Source: Rhizaria sp. SCN 62-66
Taxonomy: Eukaryota; Rhizaria, unplaced
Reading direction: 5' to 3'
Length of the DNA stretch: 64,000 bases
Assembly: GCA_001724265.1 (NCBI GenBank)
Contig: MEDY01000057.1
Location: 1-64,000, forward strand
The translations under genes were made by a program, and so were the position numbers. The notes beneath the pieces are model-generated. The model was not told where the DNA came from. It did not search any database and saw only the letters and a program-made list of their open reading frames with translations. Position 1 is the first letter of the stretch; each line of letters starts with the position of its first letter. This document shows positions 1-10,682 of the stretch, one piece after another.

Positions 1-418
1 GATATCAAAAATATGTTTTATTTGACGGATGTTTGACAAAGTTGTATGGCTATTTAAAACCGCCCCTTCCAGGCGCGTTTTTGCGTTTTTCATAAACCTA
101 CATCAGGGGTACAATATAAAATAATACAACATCGTCAAATGCTTCCTCGCCAATAGTCAGAACTCACCAGCGTCTGACATTCCTGAAATTCGATTTACGG
201 TGTAAAAATCATAATTTATTGTTATTGAATCGTAAAATGCGTCAGCTTTATCATAAATACGCGTATGTAACTTAACCAACGCATCGGTCTCACAAAAGAA
301 TACAAACAAACACGAACAACAGCAATTCTGAAACCACTGTGAACGATACATTAACATAAACCAACTTTGAACATTGTCTGACTGACTCACCAGGGCGTTT
401 GTTTATGCCTTGATGCAC
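1..418. other. Intergenic, downstream of the first gene
   Basis: AT-rich non-coding sequence at the left edge, up to the stop codon of the minus-strand glycosyltransferase-like gene. It probably holds that gene's 3' UTR. A 77-codon minus-strand frame at 157-390 has AT-rich composition unlike the real genes here and no recognisable domain, so I do not call it. Confidence 0.6.
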
Positions 419-3400
419 TCACGCGCCGTTCTCGGCCGTGTCCGCCGCCGCGGCCGCCGCGCCCGCCGCCGCAGCCGCCGCAGCAGCTGCCTCCGCCGCC
501 TCCTTGCGCGCCTTGCGCACGTCTGGCGGGTACGCCATCGCGAGCTTATCGTAGCCCACGACGGCGTGCTGGCGCAGAGAGCGCTCCGGCGCGCGGTGGT
601 CGGGCAGCATCACACGCGGCACCAGCGGGCTCGCCGCCAGCGCGGCAGCGACCTCGGAAGGCGTCGCGTCCGCGGGGAACGCCGCCAGTCCGCCGTTGCC
701 GCCGCCGCCGCCGCCGGCGGTGAAGTCGCTGGGCAGCAGCGCCAGCGCAGTGCCCGTCGCGGAGCCCGGGCCGGGGACGAAAACAACCGGCGCAACCGCG
801 TTGACCGCGGACGTGGCAGTCGTCGCCACAGCGGTGCTCGCGCCACCGTCACTGGTACTCGTGCTCCTAGGACTCGCGACAGTGCTTGTGGCGGGCGCGC
901 CAGTGAGCGCGAGCACCGACAGCGCTCTGTCGGCCGCGGCGGGCGAGGCCCAGGCAGCCGCGTCCGCGCCGACAGCCTCCGCGGCGGCGAGCGTGGGCGC
1001 GAAATAGAACCGCTCCGGCCTGCGCACCGTCACGGGCGACTCGGGGTGGCCGTCGGGCCAGAGCGTAAACACGGTGACCGGCATCCACGGCGCCGCGCGG
1101 TCCGAGCGCGCGCGCGCGGCGGCCGCAGCTAAATGCGGATGCGGCGCCGCAGCGACGGCGCGCGCGACGGCGACGGCGTCGACAGCGGTCGCGTCGACGG
1201 TTGACTTGCTGCTGCCAAGGTTGCTGCCAGCCTTGCCGCTGCCGCCGCCGGTGGCGGTGCGCGCGGCGGCGGCGGAGGCGTCGGCGGCGGCGTCCGCGCG
1301 GGCCTGGTCGAATGCGGCGACGAGCGCGGCGGCCTCGGCGGCGGCGGCGACGCGGTGCGCAGCGACAGCGCGCGCGCCCTGAGGCTGGCTCGTTAACGAC
1401 AACGATGACGACAGCGCTCTACTACTCGTACCCACCGCAGTCGCACCAGGCGTAGTCGTAGACGCAGGCGCAGACACTGATGCTGTGGTCGGAGCGTATA
1501 GAGCGGCGGCGGCGGCCGCGGCCTTGGTGGCTGCGGCGGCGCGCGCGGTGCGTGTCTTGCCCCCTCCGAGCCTGCCGAGCCAGCGGCGCAGCGGCGAGCC
1601 GAGCAGCGCGCCCTCGCGCGGGTCGCGGCGCGCAACTGTGAGCACGCCAAACACGCCCGCCACGGCCTCGACCGAGGACGTCGCCGAGACGGCGGTCAGT
1701 GCGGCGGCCGCGGCGGCGGCGTCGGCGGCCTCGCCAGCGGCCTCGAGGGCGGCGGCGGCGGGCACGTGGCCGTCAACGAGGCCGTCACTCATCGCATGAC
1801 CAGCGGTAGCAGTCGCAGCGCTCGCGGTCACGGGCGCGGAGTCAGACGCGGGAGCGGCGATGTAGCTGCTGCTGCCGGCCGCGGAGTCTGCACTGTGTGA
1901 AGCAATGGGACTAGCGATAGCGGCATGCGGCACAGGCCCCATCACAGTCTCCACGGCGGCCACGGCAGCGGCGAGCGCGGTGCCGCGCGCGGGCGGCTGC
2001 GCGGGCGCCGCGGCCATCAGCGCGCCCGCGGCGGCGGCCGTCGCCGAGGCCAGCGCGTCGCCCGCGGCCGAGTAGCGCGCGGCGCCGGTGGCCCACGAGG
2101 GGTACCACAGAGACGGGGACAGCGCGGGGGACGCGACCGGCGTGCGCACGGTCACCGTCTGACTCGCGATCGAGCCGCGGGGGATGACCGTGAGCGCGCT
2201 GCTCTTGCTACCGGCGCTCGCACCGGCAGTCGTCGCAGAAGACGACGATGAGGGCAGGGCGGTGAGCACGGTGAGTTCGCCCTTGACTGCGAGCGGCTTC
2301 ATACCAGCGTTGCCGCGCGGAGTCGCAGCAGGACTCGCACTGCTAGCGGCAGTGCCCGCAGCAGCAGCGTTCGTGTTCGCGGCTGCAGCTGTGGTGGCAC
2401 CAGCAGCTGTGTTCGCAATAGCAGCTACGCTTGTATGTGTATGAGTGGCTGTGACGGTGGGGTCGAGCAGCGCGTTGAGGTCCCAGTCAACGCGGCCGGC
2501 GCCGCGGCGCGCGAGCACGTAGTCAGTCAGCACGGCGGCTTCGGCGGGGCGCACGGCCGCGAGCGCAAGCGCCTCCACGGCCTCCGGCATCGCGACGCGG
2601 CCCAGGCGGTCGTTGGACCGGCGCGGCGGCAGCGGGGACAGACCGGGCAGGTGCACGAGCTGCGTGCCCGTCGCCCAGAGACAGCGGCCCAGCGACACGC
2701 CGCGCGAGATGTAGTAGGGGCAGCGCGGCGACAGCAGCGAGCGCGCGAGCGCGGCGGCGGCGGCGCGCGAGAGCACGAGGCCGCCCGTCAGCGCCGGGTG
2801 ATCGTCGGCCTCAAGCCACGCGTGCGAGTACACGTGCCCCAGAGCGAGCGGGCATCCGGGCGCGTAGCCCGCGAGCCGCTGCAGCAGAGCGGGGAGGGAG
2901 ACCCAGGCGTCGTCAGGAACGATGAGCGCGAACTGCCACGTCGGCGGCACAACGGCACCACCATTGGCCGTACCTGCGACAGTACCCGTGACGGCGCCCG
3001 TGACGGCGGAACTCGCGCCGGTGCTTCCGGGGGTCCTCATGGAGGCACCCGTGGTGTTGGCGGGCGCAAAGAGCGCGGCCAGAGCGGGCGAGTCCGCGCG
3101 GAGGTATTGCGGCGCGTCAGCAGGGCCGCCGGAGACCCATTGCAGCGCGAACCGGGACGCCGGGCGGCCCTCGGCGCCGTCAGCCGCGGCATCCGCGTTC
3201 GCACCGGCGTCCGCCGAGCTCGTGGCGGCCTCATTACCGTTGCTGCCACTGCCGCTGGTGGCGGCGGTACTGGCGGAGCTCGGGGTGTTGATGCCGCTGT
3301 CGCTGCTCCCGCTACTGTGGAAGAGGTCCGAGGCGTCGAGCACGTCAGCCTCGGCGCCGGCCTCCGTCAGCCAGGTCTTGATGCCGGCGAGCTGGCGCTT

Positions 3401-4261
3401 GGCGGCGGCAACGCGCCCGCGCGCGGTGGCCGTGACGGGGCCCGTGGGCAGCGTGTCATGCAGCAGCGCCACGGAGGGGTGGTTACGCGCCCACGTCGCG
3501 AGCGCCGACGACGACTGCGCGTGGCGGCCGGCGCCCGTGAGCAGCAGGATCAGCAGGGACGACGGCGGCAGCGACGACGGGGGCGCGCTGCTGCTACTGC
3601 TGCTGCTCGAGGCAGGAGATGTGTGGATGTTGCTGCTCTGCGCAGCTGCGGAGGAAGAGATGGTAGTGGTGATGAACAGAGGGTCCGCGATGCGGGGCGT
3701 CTCCAGCGGCTGCGCCTGCGCGCTCCAGCCCTCGGGCGCCCAGGTGGCCGCGGCAGACGCGGCGGCCGCGGCGGCCGCGGCCACTGCAGGGTAGTGTTCA
3801 TGGTTCGCGGTGACGCAACAGGGATGCACGCGAGCGAGCTCGAACGGGTGCATGTACGACTCCGCGCGAGCGCCCGCAGCAACGTGGGCCACCGCACCCG
3901 CAGGGTCCGAGCAGCGCTGGAAGGGCGTGGCCAGCGGGGCGAAGTGCTGCGACGGGACGGGCGGCGGGCGCGTCAGGCCCTGGGCGGGGGTGTCGCCGCC
4001 GACAACGAGCGCGGCAGTCATCAGGCACGCGGAAAGCGCAAAGGCGACAAACAGCAGCGTCATGAACGTGCTCGAGGACGAGGACGACGAGGACGACGGC
4101 GGCGGTGCAAAGGTAAACGCCATGGCGGACGAAGACGACCGCGAACGGTGCTGACGGTTGTTGATGCTGCCGATACCGAGCGCGGGGCCGGCGCTCGCAG
4201 CCAGCGCAGGGGAGGAGCCCGCAAGGCCCTCACCTATCGGCTGGTAGGAGCCACCCAGCAT
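419..4261 (-). CDS. Type II membrane protein, Fringe/GT31-like glycosyltransferase
   Basis: A single-exon frame of 1280 residues. Residues about 66-88 form one strongly hydrophobic segment (FMTLLFVAFALSACLMTAAL) after a Ser-rich cytosolic stretch, the topology of a Golgi type II glycosyltransferase. Around residues 441-540 there is a Fringe/beta-1,3-glycosyltransferase-like core: WQFALIVPDDAWVSLPALL, then a GHVYSHAWLEADDHP segment, then TGGLVLSRAAAAAL, then SLGRCLWATGTQLVHLPG. In GT31 enzymes these correspond to the metal-binding Asp cluster, the GG..LS acceptor-side loop and the Cys-containing helix. The third Asp of the usual DDD cluster is Ala here (PDDAW), so activity is uncertain. The core is separated by large Ala/Ser/Thr-rich insertions, and the last 700 residues are mostly low complexity apart from a short motif PVTVFTLWPDGHPESPVTV. 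Alternative starts exist at Met47 and Met67. The family call is inferred from motifs; donor and acceptor sugars are unknown. Confidence 0.55.
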   Translation of the reverse strand: MLGGSYQPIGEGLAGSSPALAASAGPALGIGSINNRQHRSRSSSSAMAFTFAPPPSSSSSSSSSTFMTLLFVAFALSACLMTAALVVGGDTPAQGLTRPPPVPSQHFAPLATPFQRCSDPAGAVAHVAAGARAESYMHPFELARVHPCCVTANHEHYPAVAAAAAAAASAAATWAPEGWSAQAQPLETPRIADPLFITTTISSSAAAQSSNIHTSPASSSSSSSSAPPSSLPPSSLLILLLTGAGRHAQSSSALATWARNHPSVALLHDTLPTGPVTATARGRVAAAKRQLAGIKTWLTEAGAEADVLDASDLFHSSGSSDSGINTPSSASTAATSGSGSNGNEAATSSADAGANADAAADGAEGRPASRFALQWVSGGPADAPQYLRADSPALAALFAPANTTGASMRTPGSTGASSAVTGAVTGTVAGTANGGAVVPPTWQFALIVPDDAWVSLPALLQRLAGYAPGCPLALGHVYSHAWLEADDHPALTGGLVLSRAAAAALARSLLSPRCPYYISRGVSLGRCLWATGTQLVHLPGLSPLPPRRSNDRLGRVAMPEAVEALALAAVRPAEAAVLTDYVLARRGAGRVDWDLNALLDPTVTATHTHTSVAAIANTAAGATTAAAANTNAAAAGTAASSASPAATPRGNAGMKPLAVKGELTVLTALPSSSSSATTAGASAGSKSSALTVIPRGSIASQTVTVRTPVASPALSPSLWYPSWATGAARYSAAGDALASATAAAAGALMAAAPAQPPARGTALAAAVAAVETVMGPVPHAAIASPIASHSADSAAGSSSYIAAPASDSAPVTASAATATAGHAMSDGLVDGHVPAAAALEAAGEAADAAAAAAALTAVSATSSVEAVAGVFGVLTVARRDPREGALLGSPLRRWLGRLGGGKTRTARAAAATKAAAAAAALYAPTTASVSAPASTTTPGATAVGTSSRALSSSLSLTSQPQGARAVAAHRVAAAAEAAALVAAFDQARADAAADASAAAARTATGGGSGKAGSNLGSSKSTVDATAVDAVAVARAVAAAPHPHLAAAAARARSDRAAPWMPVTVFTLWPDGHPESPVTVRRPERFYFAPTLAAAEAVGADAAAWASPAAADRALSVLALTGAPATSTVASPRSTSTSDGGASTAVATTATSAVNAVAPVVFVPGPGSATGTALALLPSDFTAGGGGGGNGGLAAFPADATPSEVAAALAASPLVPRVMLPDHRAPERSLRQHAVVGYDKLAMAYPPDVRKARKEAAEAAAAAAAAAGAAAAAADTAENGA

Positions 4262-5852
4262 GGGGTGTGAAAGCCTGTGAAAGAGTGCTTAAGGGTAGCC
4301 CGTGTTGTTGTCTCCGAAGAACTGGCTGGGAAGCGTGCGGCAGTGGGGCTATTCGAAAGGCATGCAAGGCAAGATGAATCAAAAAATGGACAAGGTGAGA
4401 ACCTATCATGTTACTAAGAACATTGGATAAAGTATGATGTAATGTAGCGCATTTTTATCCCGGAAATCGTGGATATCCCCCTAACTAACGATTATGGCGG
4501 GTGATAAATGGGCTTCGAAAACAGCCGAGCGCACTGCACGGTCTTGTCCGACGACCGCAGGCTAGCCACAAACGGTTTTTACAAGTGCTCTAAGCATTTT
4601 ATTTGTCGTACCGATATCATATAGACGTATATTGATGAGAAACCGCGCATCAGGCATTCTTGGTGCGTATATTCTTGAATTTCAATGTTAACTTGCAATC
4701 ATCATGCATTCAGCGCTATATCAAGCGCTAAAATGATAGCTTTGCCGCGCGCTACATGTAACGTCAAATAGTTCTGACTGTATTTCTTCATAGGCTTCAA
4801 AATATCGGACTCGTGTTCAGTTGGGTTCTGAACAGTTTTGTGTTGCCAATGGTGGTGACTGGTGAGAACGAAATCGCGTCCCACCGTTGCCCGTAGCCGT
4901 TGGCGTGGCCGACCTCAGATTGACAGACATGACATGTGCAAAGCAAACCTCGACGCATAATTGCACAAGTGCTTGAGATAACAAACACAGCAACAATGCG
5001 GCAAGAATGGAGTCACCGGCAAGACAACAACACACGCCTCCTAATAGCGCGAGTGTGATGTTACGGTGCAAAGAAGAAGTGTGAAAGACAAAGGACGGAA
5101 GGGAAGAGGGGGACAGAAATGAAGCGATAGTAAAGCAAAGCTGGAACTGCACAGGTGAGGGGACACTGAAGTTTTACTCAACAAAGAACTGAAAGAACAA
5201 AATCAAATAGATTAACGCGCTGTAGAACCGAAGTAAAACAACAAAGAAAAAAAAAAGATATGAGTCCACTGGGGCCGCTACTGATACAAAAGCGTTGTGA
5301 CAGAAACAAAGCTATGCAGGAGCGGGTACGATATGGAACAAAAGGATATTGTTTTTTTAACTAAACATTTACCGAGATGCAATGACCGAAAAATGAATGA
5401 ATACAAGTGTGTAGCAGTCTGCACAAACATGGCAATCAATTGGTACGATTATTGTCGAGTTTGTCGCAAAGGAAGCAGTAATAATGGCAGCGGGTGCCCA
5501 ATCCTAGCTGCACTACAGCACTAGTGCTACAGCTGCAGCACTGAAAAAAATAAAGAAAGAAACATCTCAAAACACAACAAATGTGAAATAAGCAAGCGCA
5601 AAAAGAAACAAAACGTCAATGCCTGCCATCGTATATTTCGGCAGACTGATGACAAACAAACAATGCATGAGCGCAATCACATTGCATGTATACGTAACAC
5701 ATGCAATGTGTGGACACAAACATTGCCCTGCTGCAGCGCACGCATATATGCACTCATGCGTACGCGCTCGTACTCCATGTAGTCTGTGACAAGGCTGCTC
5801 GACGTGCGCTGTCATTTCAAAATCATGAGCATTCGCGTCGACTGACGTATAT
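4262..5852. other. Intergenic, 1.6 kb
   Basis: The longest gene-free stretch apart from 49.2-50.6 kb. It is AT-rich and lies upstream of the glycosyltransferase-like gene and downstream of the LRR gene. Short frames on both strands (for example 4702-5152 minus, 5297-5524 plus, 5567-5815 minus) have AT-rich codons and no domain. A run of about ten A residues lies near 5248. I see no tRNA or other structured RNA. Confidence 0.5.
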
Positions 5853-8320
5853 TTACGCGCGTGCCTTGCTGTTGTTGACGAGCGCAGCCGTAAGCTCTTC
5901 AGTCGCCGCGCCCTGCTTCAGCCCTGCAAAGTCAACGCTCCTGAGGCGGCCCTGCACGCGCGCGGCCTCGGCAAGCGCCTTCACGGCGGCGTCCGTGACT
6001 GCGTAGTTGAGCCCCAGTCCGAGCTCCGCGAGCGCGGGCGCGGCGCCGGCGCGGAGCGCCGCAGCGAGGGCCGACACGCCCGCATCGCCGAAGCTGTTGC
6101 TCGTCAGGTGCAGCGCCGTCAGCGGCGACGGGGTGCCGGCAGCGTGCAGGGCTGACAGCGCGGCCGCGAGGGAAGTCAAGCCCGGGTTGCCGAGCTGCGT
6201 GCGTGTGGGGAATCGGTTAAAGCAAGAAAGAGAAAAAATGACATTATGTAAGATGAGAAAACAAATCGCGTTTCAATATCAGTCGGTGCTCCTATTAAGG
6301 AAATGTGTGTTTGCAATATGATTGCAATGCTACTGATGATAAAACGTACCGACGTGTTGTTCAGGTGGAGCGTCGTGGCCGTGATCAGCAGCCTGCCTCC
6401 GTTCGATGGGAACAGCAGCTTCGCGCCTTCATCCCCTACCGCATTCCCGGTCAAGTTCAGCTCGCTCAGCGCCGTGCGGCCGAGCTGACTCAGCAGCGCG
6501 CGGTCGTCATCCGTCTCGTGTGAGATCTTGTTGGACTGGAGACTCAGCGTGCGCAGTGACGTGTTCTGCTCCAGCGCCGCCGCGAGCTCGGCGGCGGAGA
6601 AACGCGGCGCGGGCTGCTGCTTGAACGCCAGCGCGCGCACGTTGAATTGCGCCATGTCCAGCGCAGACACGCTATTGGCGCGCAGAGTCTCGCGGTAGTC
6701 GATGAACCGTGCAGTCGCGTTCTCCGCACCACCGGCACCCGCACTCGAGCTCGCGCTGGCGTTGGCGGCAGCGTTCGTGTTGTTGTTGTTGGAGCGTTTG
6801 GCGCTGAACGGGAAGAGCCCCTCGTCGTCGTCGTTGGCGCTAGCAACAGCAGCCTTGGCCTTGGCATCAGCCTCGGCGACCTTGGCTTTAGCTTCCGCCA
6901 CAGCCTTCGCTCTCGCGTCAGCCTCGGCCTTGGCCTTGGCCTCGGCCTTGGCCTTGGGGTTGGCGTTGACCGCCGCCGCCTCGCGCAGCTTCGCCAGCCC
7001 AGGGCCGTCCCGCAGCCCCGCTGTGACAACCGTGGCGAGCCGTCCCTGCGCGGCGGCGGCGGCCGCGAGCTCGGCCAGCACGGCGTCACTGGCGGCCGAG
7101 GCGGAGAAGCCCGAGTTGAGCCCGAAGTCGAGCTCGGCCAGCGCGGGCACCGCGCCGGCCGTGAGGGCGCGCGCAAGGGCCTGCAGACCGGCGTCGCCCA
7201 GCGCGTTGCCGGAGAGGGAGAGACGCGCTAGTGGCGACGGCGACGGGGACTGGGAGTGCGCGGCGGCGGCAGAGGTGAGGTGGAGCAGGGCCGTGGCGAG
7301 CGCAGTGACGCCGGCGTGGGTCAACTGTAGCCGTGTCAAAACAAGATAACAAATTGAAGGGAGTAAGTGCGAATCAACAAGTACGCAGAAATGATCGAAG
7401 TAACCAAGTCGATGGACTGCCTACCAAAAGAAAAATGCAAGATGATAACAGTTTTGTTCGTTATGATGTCGTTTTGTAGAGAAATTGAAGTGTAAACGTA
7501 CCGCGTTGTTGGGGAGACGCAGAGTAGTGACAGTGCTCAGGAGCTTGTTGCCGCTCCCGCCAGCGCCAGTGGCAAACAAGAGCTCCGCGCCTTTGTCCCC
7601 GATGGCGTTGCTGCCCAAGTCAAGCTCTTCCAGTGCAGAGCGGCCGAGCTGAGTCAACAGCGCACGGTCGTCGTCAGTCTCGTGCGAGATCTTGTTCCCC
7701 TGCAGCGTTAGCGAGCGCAGGGACGTGTTCTGCGACAAAGCAACCGCCAAGTCGCCAGAGGAAAAGCGCACGGGCGGCTGGTCGCGGAAGGCGAGCGCTC
7801 GCACGTTGAACTTGGAGAGATCGAGCTCGGTCACGCTGTTGGCGGCGAGGGACGCACGGTAGTCTGTGAAACGCGCGGTAGCGGTACTCACGGTAGCCGT
7901 GGCAGAACTCGTGCTGGGGACGGTGGTACTCGCAGTAACAGCGGGGGCGGCGGAGGATCGCTTGGCGTTGAAGGGAAACAGAGCGTCGGCGTCAGCGCTG
8001 TCACTATTCGCAGCAACAGCAGCAGCAGCAACATCAGTGTTGTTTGCAGTGCTGGTGTTGTTTTTGCTGGAGGCGGGCTCCGATTTAGCCTCAGTCGCGG
8101 AAGCAGCGGAATTGGGCGCCACGGCGGCAGGTGACTCGGGCTTGGCTGCGTGTGCATGCTTGTTGCTGTCGCCGTCGTGAGCAGCAGCAGCAGCAGCAGC
8201 GTTGTTGTCAGACTTGTTCTCGGGCTTGTTGTTGTTGTTGTGATCGGGGTAAGCCGCGGGCTTGGGGCCGGTGGCCGGGGACGGTTCGGCAGCGGTGGCC
8301 GTGCTGGCACCACAACCCAT
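5853..8320 (-). CDS. Myristoylatable leucine-rich-repeat (RNI-like) protein
   Basis: Three exons read on the minus strand: 8320-7502, 7324-6350 and 6194-5853, giving 711 residues. Both introns are phase 0, start GTACGT and end CAG. The start MGCGAST fits an N-myristoylation site (Gly2, Ser6) with a palmitoylatable Cys3, suggesting membrane attachment. An Asn/Ala-rich linker is followed by two copies of a module. Each copy begins LFPF.AKRS, continues through ARF.DYR..L.ANSV and NVRALAF, then LSLQ.NKISHETDDDRALL.QLGR, an L.L..NA.GD.GA.LLF repeat, and ends in ALA.AL/G-type ribonuclease-inhibitor LRRs (LSLSGNALGDAGLQALA; LHLTSNSFGDAGVSALA). A charged helical stretch (KAKAEAKAKAEADARAKAV) separates the copies. 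RNI-like LRRs are protein-binding surfaces; the partner is unknown. The gene is divergent from the neighbour at 8829. Confidence 0.75.
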
Positions 8321-8828
8321 AGTGACTGCGTGAACGAGTGCGGGGACGGAGAACGAAGGAGGGGGGTGCGAGTTGTGAGTGACTACTGAAAAGCAGCTCT
8401 AACGGAGACATAAAGGAAGATTCGCGCACACTATGCATTTACAATACAATATATACGTGTTTAATATCATGCAACTCGGAAACTTGGCTCCAAGTGTGAT
8501 ATGAAAGCTGGAATATATCGTAAGAGCGACAATACGAGGGATCTTCGAGAAACGTTGCGACCAAGCCCGTGGCCTTCAAATTGAGTGCGTCAAAAGAAGG
8601 CAATATCGGTTTCGTCGTGATCCATTGATTTGCTCGGAATACCAAACGTTGTTTTAAGATACTATATTTCATATTTATTTCAGGGCTGACGATCACAATC
8701 TCTTGTTTCAATCTCTTCTGTTGTGCCATTCGCGAGTAGCAGTGGAACCAACTGAGAGCACCACAAGTCTCATACAACCGCCACCGACACCAGTTTGGCT
8801 TTCCATATCAATCAGCGCCCCTCCGACG
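8321..8828. promoter_or_regulatory. Shared upstream region of a divergent gene pair
   Basis: A 508-bp AT-richer interval between the start codons of the LRR gene (minus) and the low-complexity gene (plus). It must hold both 5' UTRs and promoters. No TATA box or known motif stands out. Confidence 0.4.
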
Positions 8829-9869
8829 ATGCAGGGCGCGTCGTCCTCGTTGTTTTTGGCTACGCCGGGCGCAGCTGCCCCGTCCCCGGTCCTGGACACG
8901 CACTGTCTGCTCAACGCCGACACCCTCCGCGCCGCAACCTCTGCTTCGGTGCGCCTGGCCCGCGTCCGCGCCTGCGCCGTCTCTGCTGCGGCCGACGACG
9001 CCGCGGTCGCGTGTGGTGACAGCGACTGCGAGTCTGACTGGTCCGTCGACTCTCTCGCGGCCTCGGACCAGCCCCCGCCGCCCCTCGCGGCGACCGTGCC
9101 TGGCATCGCTCACTCGCTGCACGGCCCCGGGCTCTCGCTGCCCAGCGCCAACTCCAACAGCGGCGGCGATGGCGGTGGGATGTATCCGCACTCGCATCTC
9201 GCGCACGCGCAGTCGTCGCAGTTGCTGACACACGCTTACCACAGCCACGCCCACGGTCACGGTCATGTGCACGGCTATCAGACTCAGACGATGCCGGCGA
9301 ATGCGCACGCTCACGCAGACACCGCTGGTCCTGTCTACGGGCCCGGAATCAGCCAGGGGCCGCGCCGGGGCTTCGATGGCGGCGCTAGCGCAAGTCTCTA
9401 CAACAATTATGGCAATGTTAGCAGCAACAGCAACGTGAACATGAGTAGCGCAAGCGCAAGCGCAAGCTCGGGTGGGAGTGCAAGTGTGAGTGCAAGCCAG
9501 CGTGAGCTGCAACTTTGGCAGCAATTACATCTGCAGCAGATGCAGCTTCAGACCAATGGGAGCGCGAGCCCTGGGTTCCCAGCTGGTCCCGGTCCCAGTC
9601 ACCCGGAACAGCAGCAACCACAGCCTAATGCGCAGACACAGACGCTGTCGCAGCTGTCGCCGGTCCCCCATTCGCCATCTCCTGTGGCTCTGTCAGCGCA
9701 AACTAGCTCAACAACAGCAGCAGCAACAGCAGTAGCAGCGGCAGCGGCAGCCGCAGCGGTAGTGGGCGGAGGGGGGCTGACAGTGGCGCAGCAGCAACAA
9801 CAGCAGGCGATCGCGTCTCTGAAGCTCGGCAGCGGCGCGGGGCCTGCGGCGCGGCTGCTGTACCGCTGA
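8829..9869 (+). CDS. Low-complexity His/Gln/Ser-rich protein, unknown
   Basis: A 346-residue frame starting at MQGASSSLFLATPG. I prefer this ATG to the upstream in-frame one at 8703, because the sequence between them is AT-rich and not protein-like. The only ordered-looking part is residues 1-70, including PVLDTHCLLNADTLRAA and an acidic DSDCESDWSVDSLAASD segment. The middle is His-rich (HAHGHGHVHGY). After that come Asn/Ser and Ser/Ala repeats, a short Gln-rich helix (ELQLWQQLHLQQMQLQ) and an Ala run. The end reads IASLKLGSGAGPAARLLYR, which may be a conserved C-terminal motif. I do not recognise a family. It could be a nuclear or regulatory protein, but this is only a guess from composition. 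Confidence 0.55.
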   Translation: MQGASSSLFLATPGAAAPSPVLDTHCLLNADTLRAATSASVRLARVRACAVSAAADDAAVACGDSDCESDWSVDSLAASDQPPPPLAATVPGIAHSLHGPGLSLPSANSNSGGDGGGMYPHSHLAHAQSSQLLTHAYHSHAHGHGHVHGYQTQTMPANAHAHADTAGPVYGPGISQGPRRGFDGGASASLYNNYGNVSSNSNVNMSSASASASSGGSASVSASQRELQLWQQLHLQQMQLQTNGSASPGFPAGPGPSHPEQQQPQPNAQTQTLSQLSPVPHSPSPVALSAQTSSTTAAATAVAAAAAAAAVVGGGGLTVAQQQQQQAIASLKLGSGAGPAARLLYR

Positions 9870-10682
9870 CACTGATCCAACCACGTCTAGGTTGTTTAAA
9901 CTCTCGTCCTGCAGTCGGAAGCTGTTGTTGACTCAGAGTTCATGTAGAATGCGATGTGTTTTTTCATAAATGCCGCTGTCTGTTGTGTGTGTGAAGCCAA
10001 CGCTCTCGCGTGCCACCTGTTCATAGCCACCATCAAAAAGACCATGCGAAGTGTTTTATTGGTCAATATGTTCCGACACATCTGTCATCCCGTGTTATAT
10101 AGTATTGCCGTCATTGGCCTTTTCCTCGTTCCAGTGATATGGATCAAATGTTCATACAATATACGTAATGTATCTCGATCCATGTTGATAATATAAACTT
10201 TAACTGACACAGATCCTGTATTCCCACCTTGTTAAGCTTATGATCGGAGTGATATTTCATCTTAACTTGCAAGCAAGCCAAATCACTATTTAGCCCGCTC
10301 ACAGTCACTCGCCACGCAACAGACAAACACAGCAACTGTGCACTCAGAATTGCAACAACAACTCGCACACCACTAGATAACAACAAAGGAGTCACGTCAT
10401 CCTACATCCAGTAAGATGACATAACCTCAACTTGAACACTGCTCGCGTTGCAAGCCAAACGACAGTGGCTCGCTGGCTCAGTGGGCTTGGTCCCCAACAC
10501 GCTCAGATCCTACACAAATACACGTCCACGTCGACACGCACGTGTAATTCTCAATCATAACAGCGGCAACACCAAACGGTACACACGCGCAGAGAGTGTC
10601 TAGACAACTCAATACTGCATCGCACGGCGCCGACGCACTGCACTGCTCACATCACCTCCGCAAGCGCACGCGCGCGGGGCGC
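9870..10682. other. Intergenic between convergent genes, 0.8 kb
   Basis: AT-rich sequence holding the 3' ends of the low-complexity gene (plus) and the PH-domain gene (minus). Short frames at 9896-10395 have no domain. A stretch near 10466-10510 superficially resembles a tRNA A box but has no matching B box or cloverleaf. Confidence 0.5.

Noticed and set aside
157-390. 77-codon minus-strand frame at the left edge
   Set aside because: AT-rich codon use, no domain, no neighbouring exon to join.
2435-4270. 611-codon plus-strand frame opposite the Fringe-like gene
   Set aside because: Arg/Gly-rich antisense of GC-rich coding DNA. The minus strand has a membrane segment and GT31-like motifs; the plus frame has none.
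10450-10520. tRNA-like segment
   Set aside because: A TGGCTCAGTGGG stretch resembles an A box, but no B box or acceptor stem could be paired.
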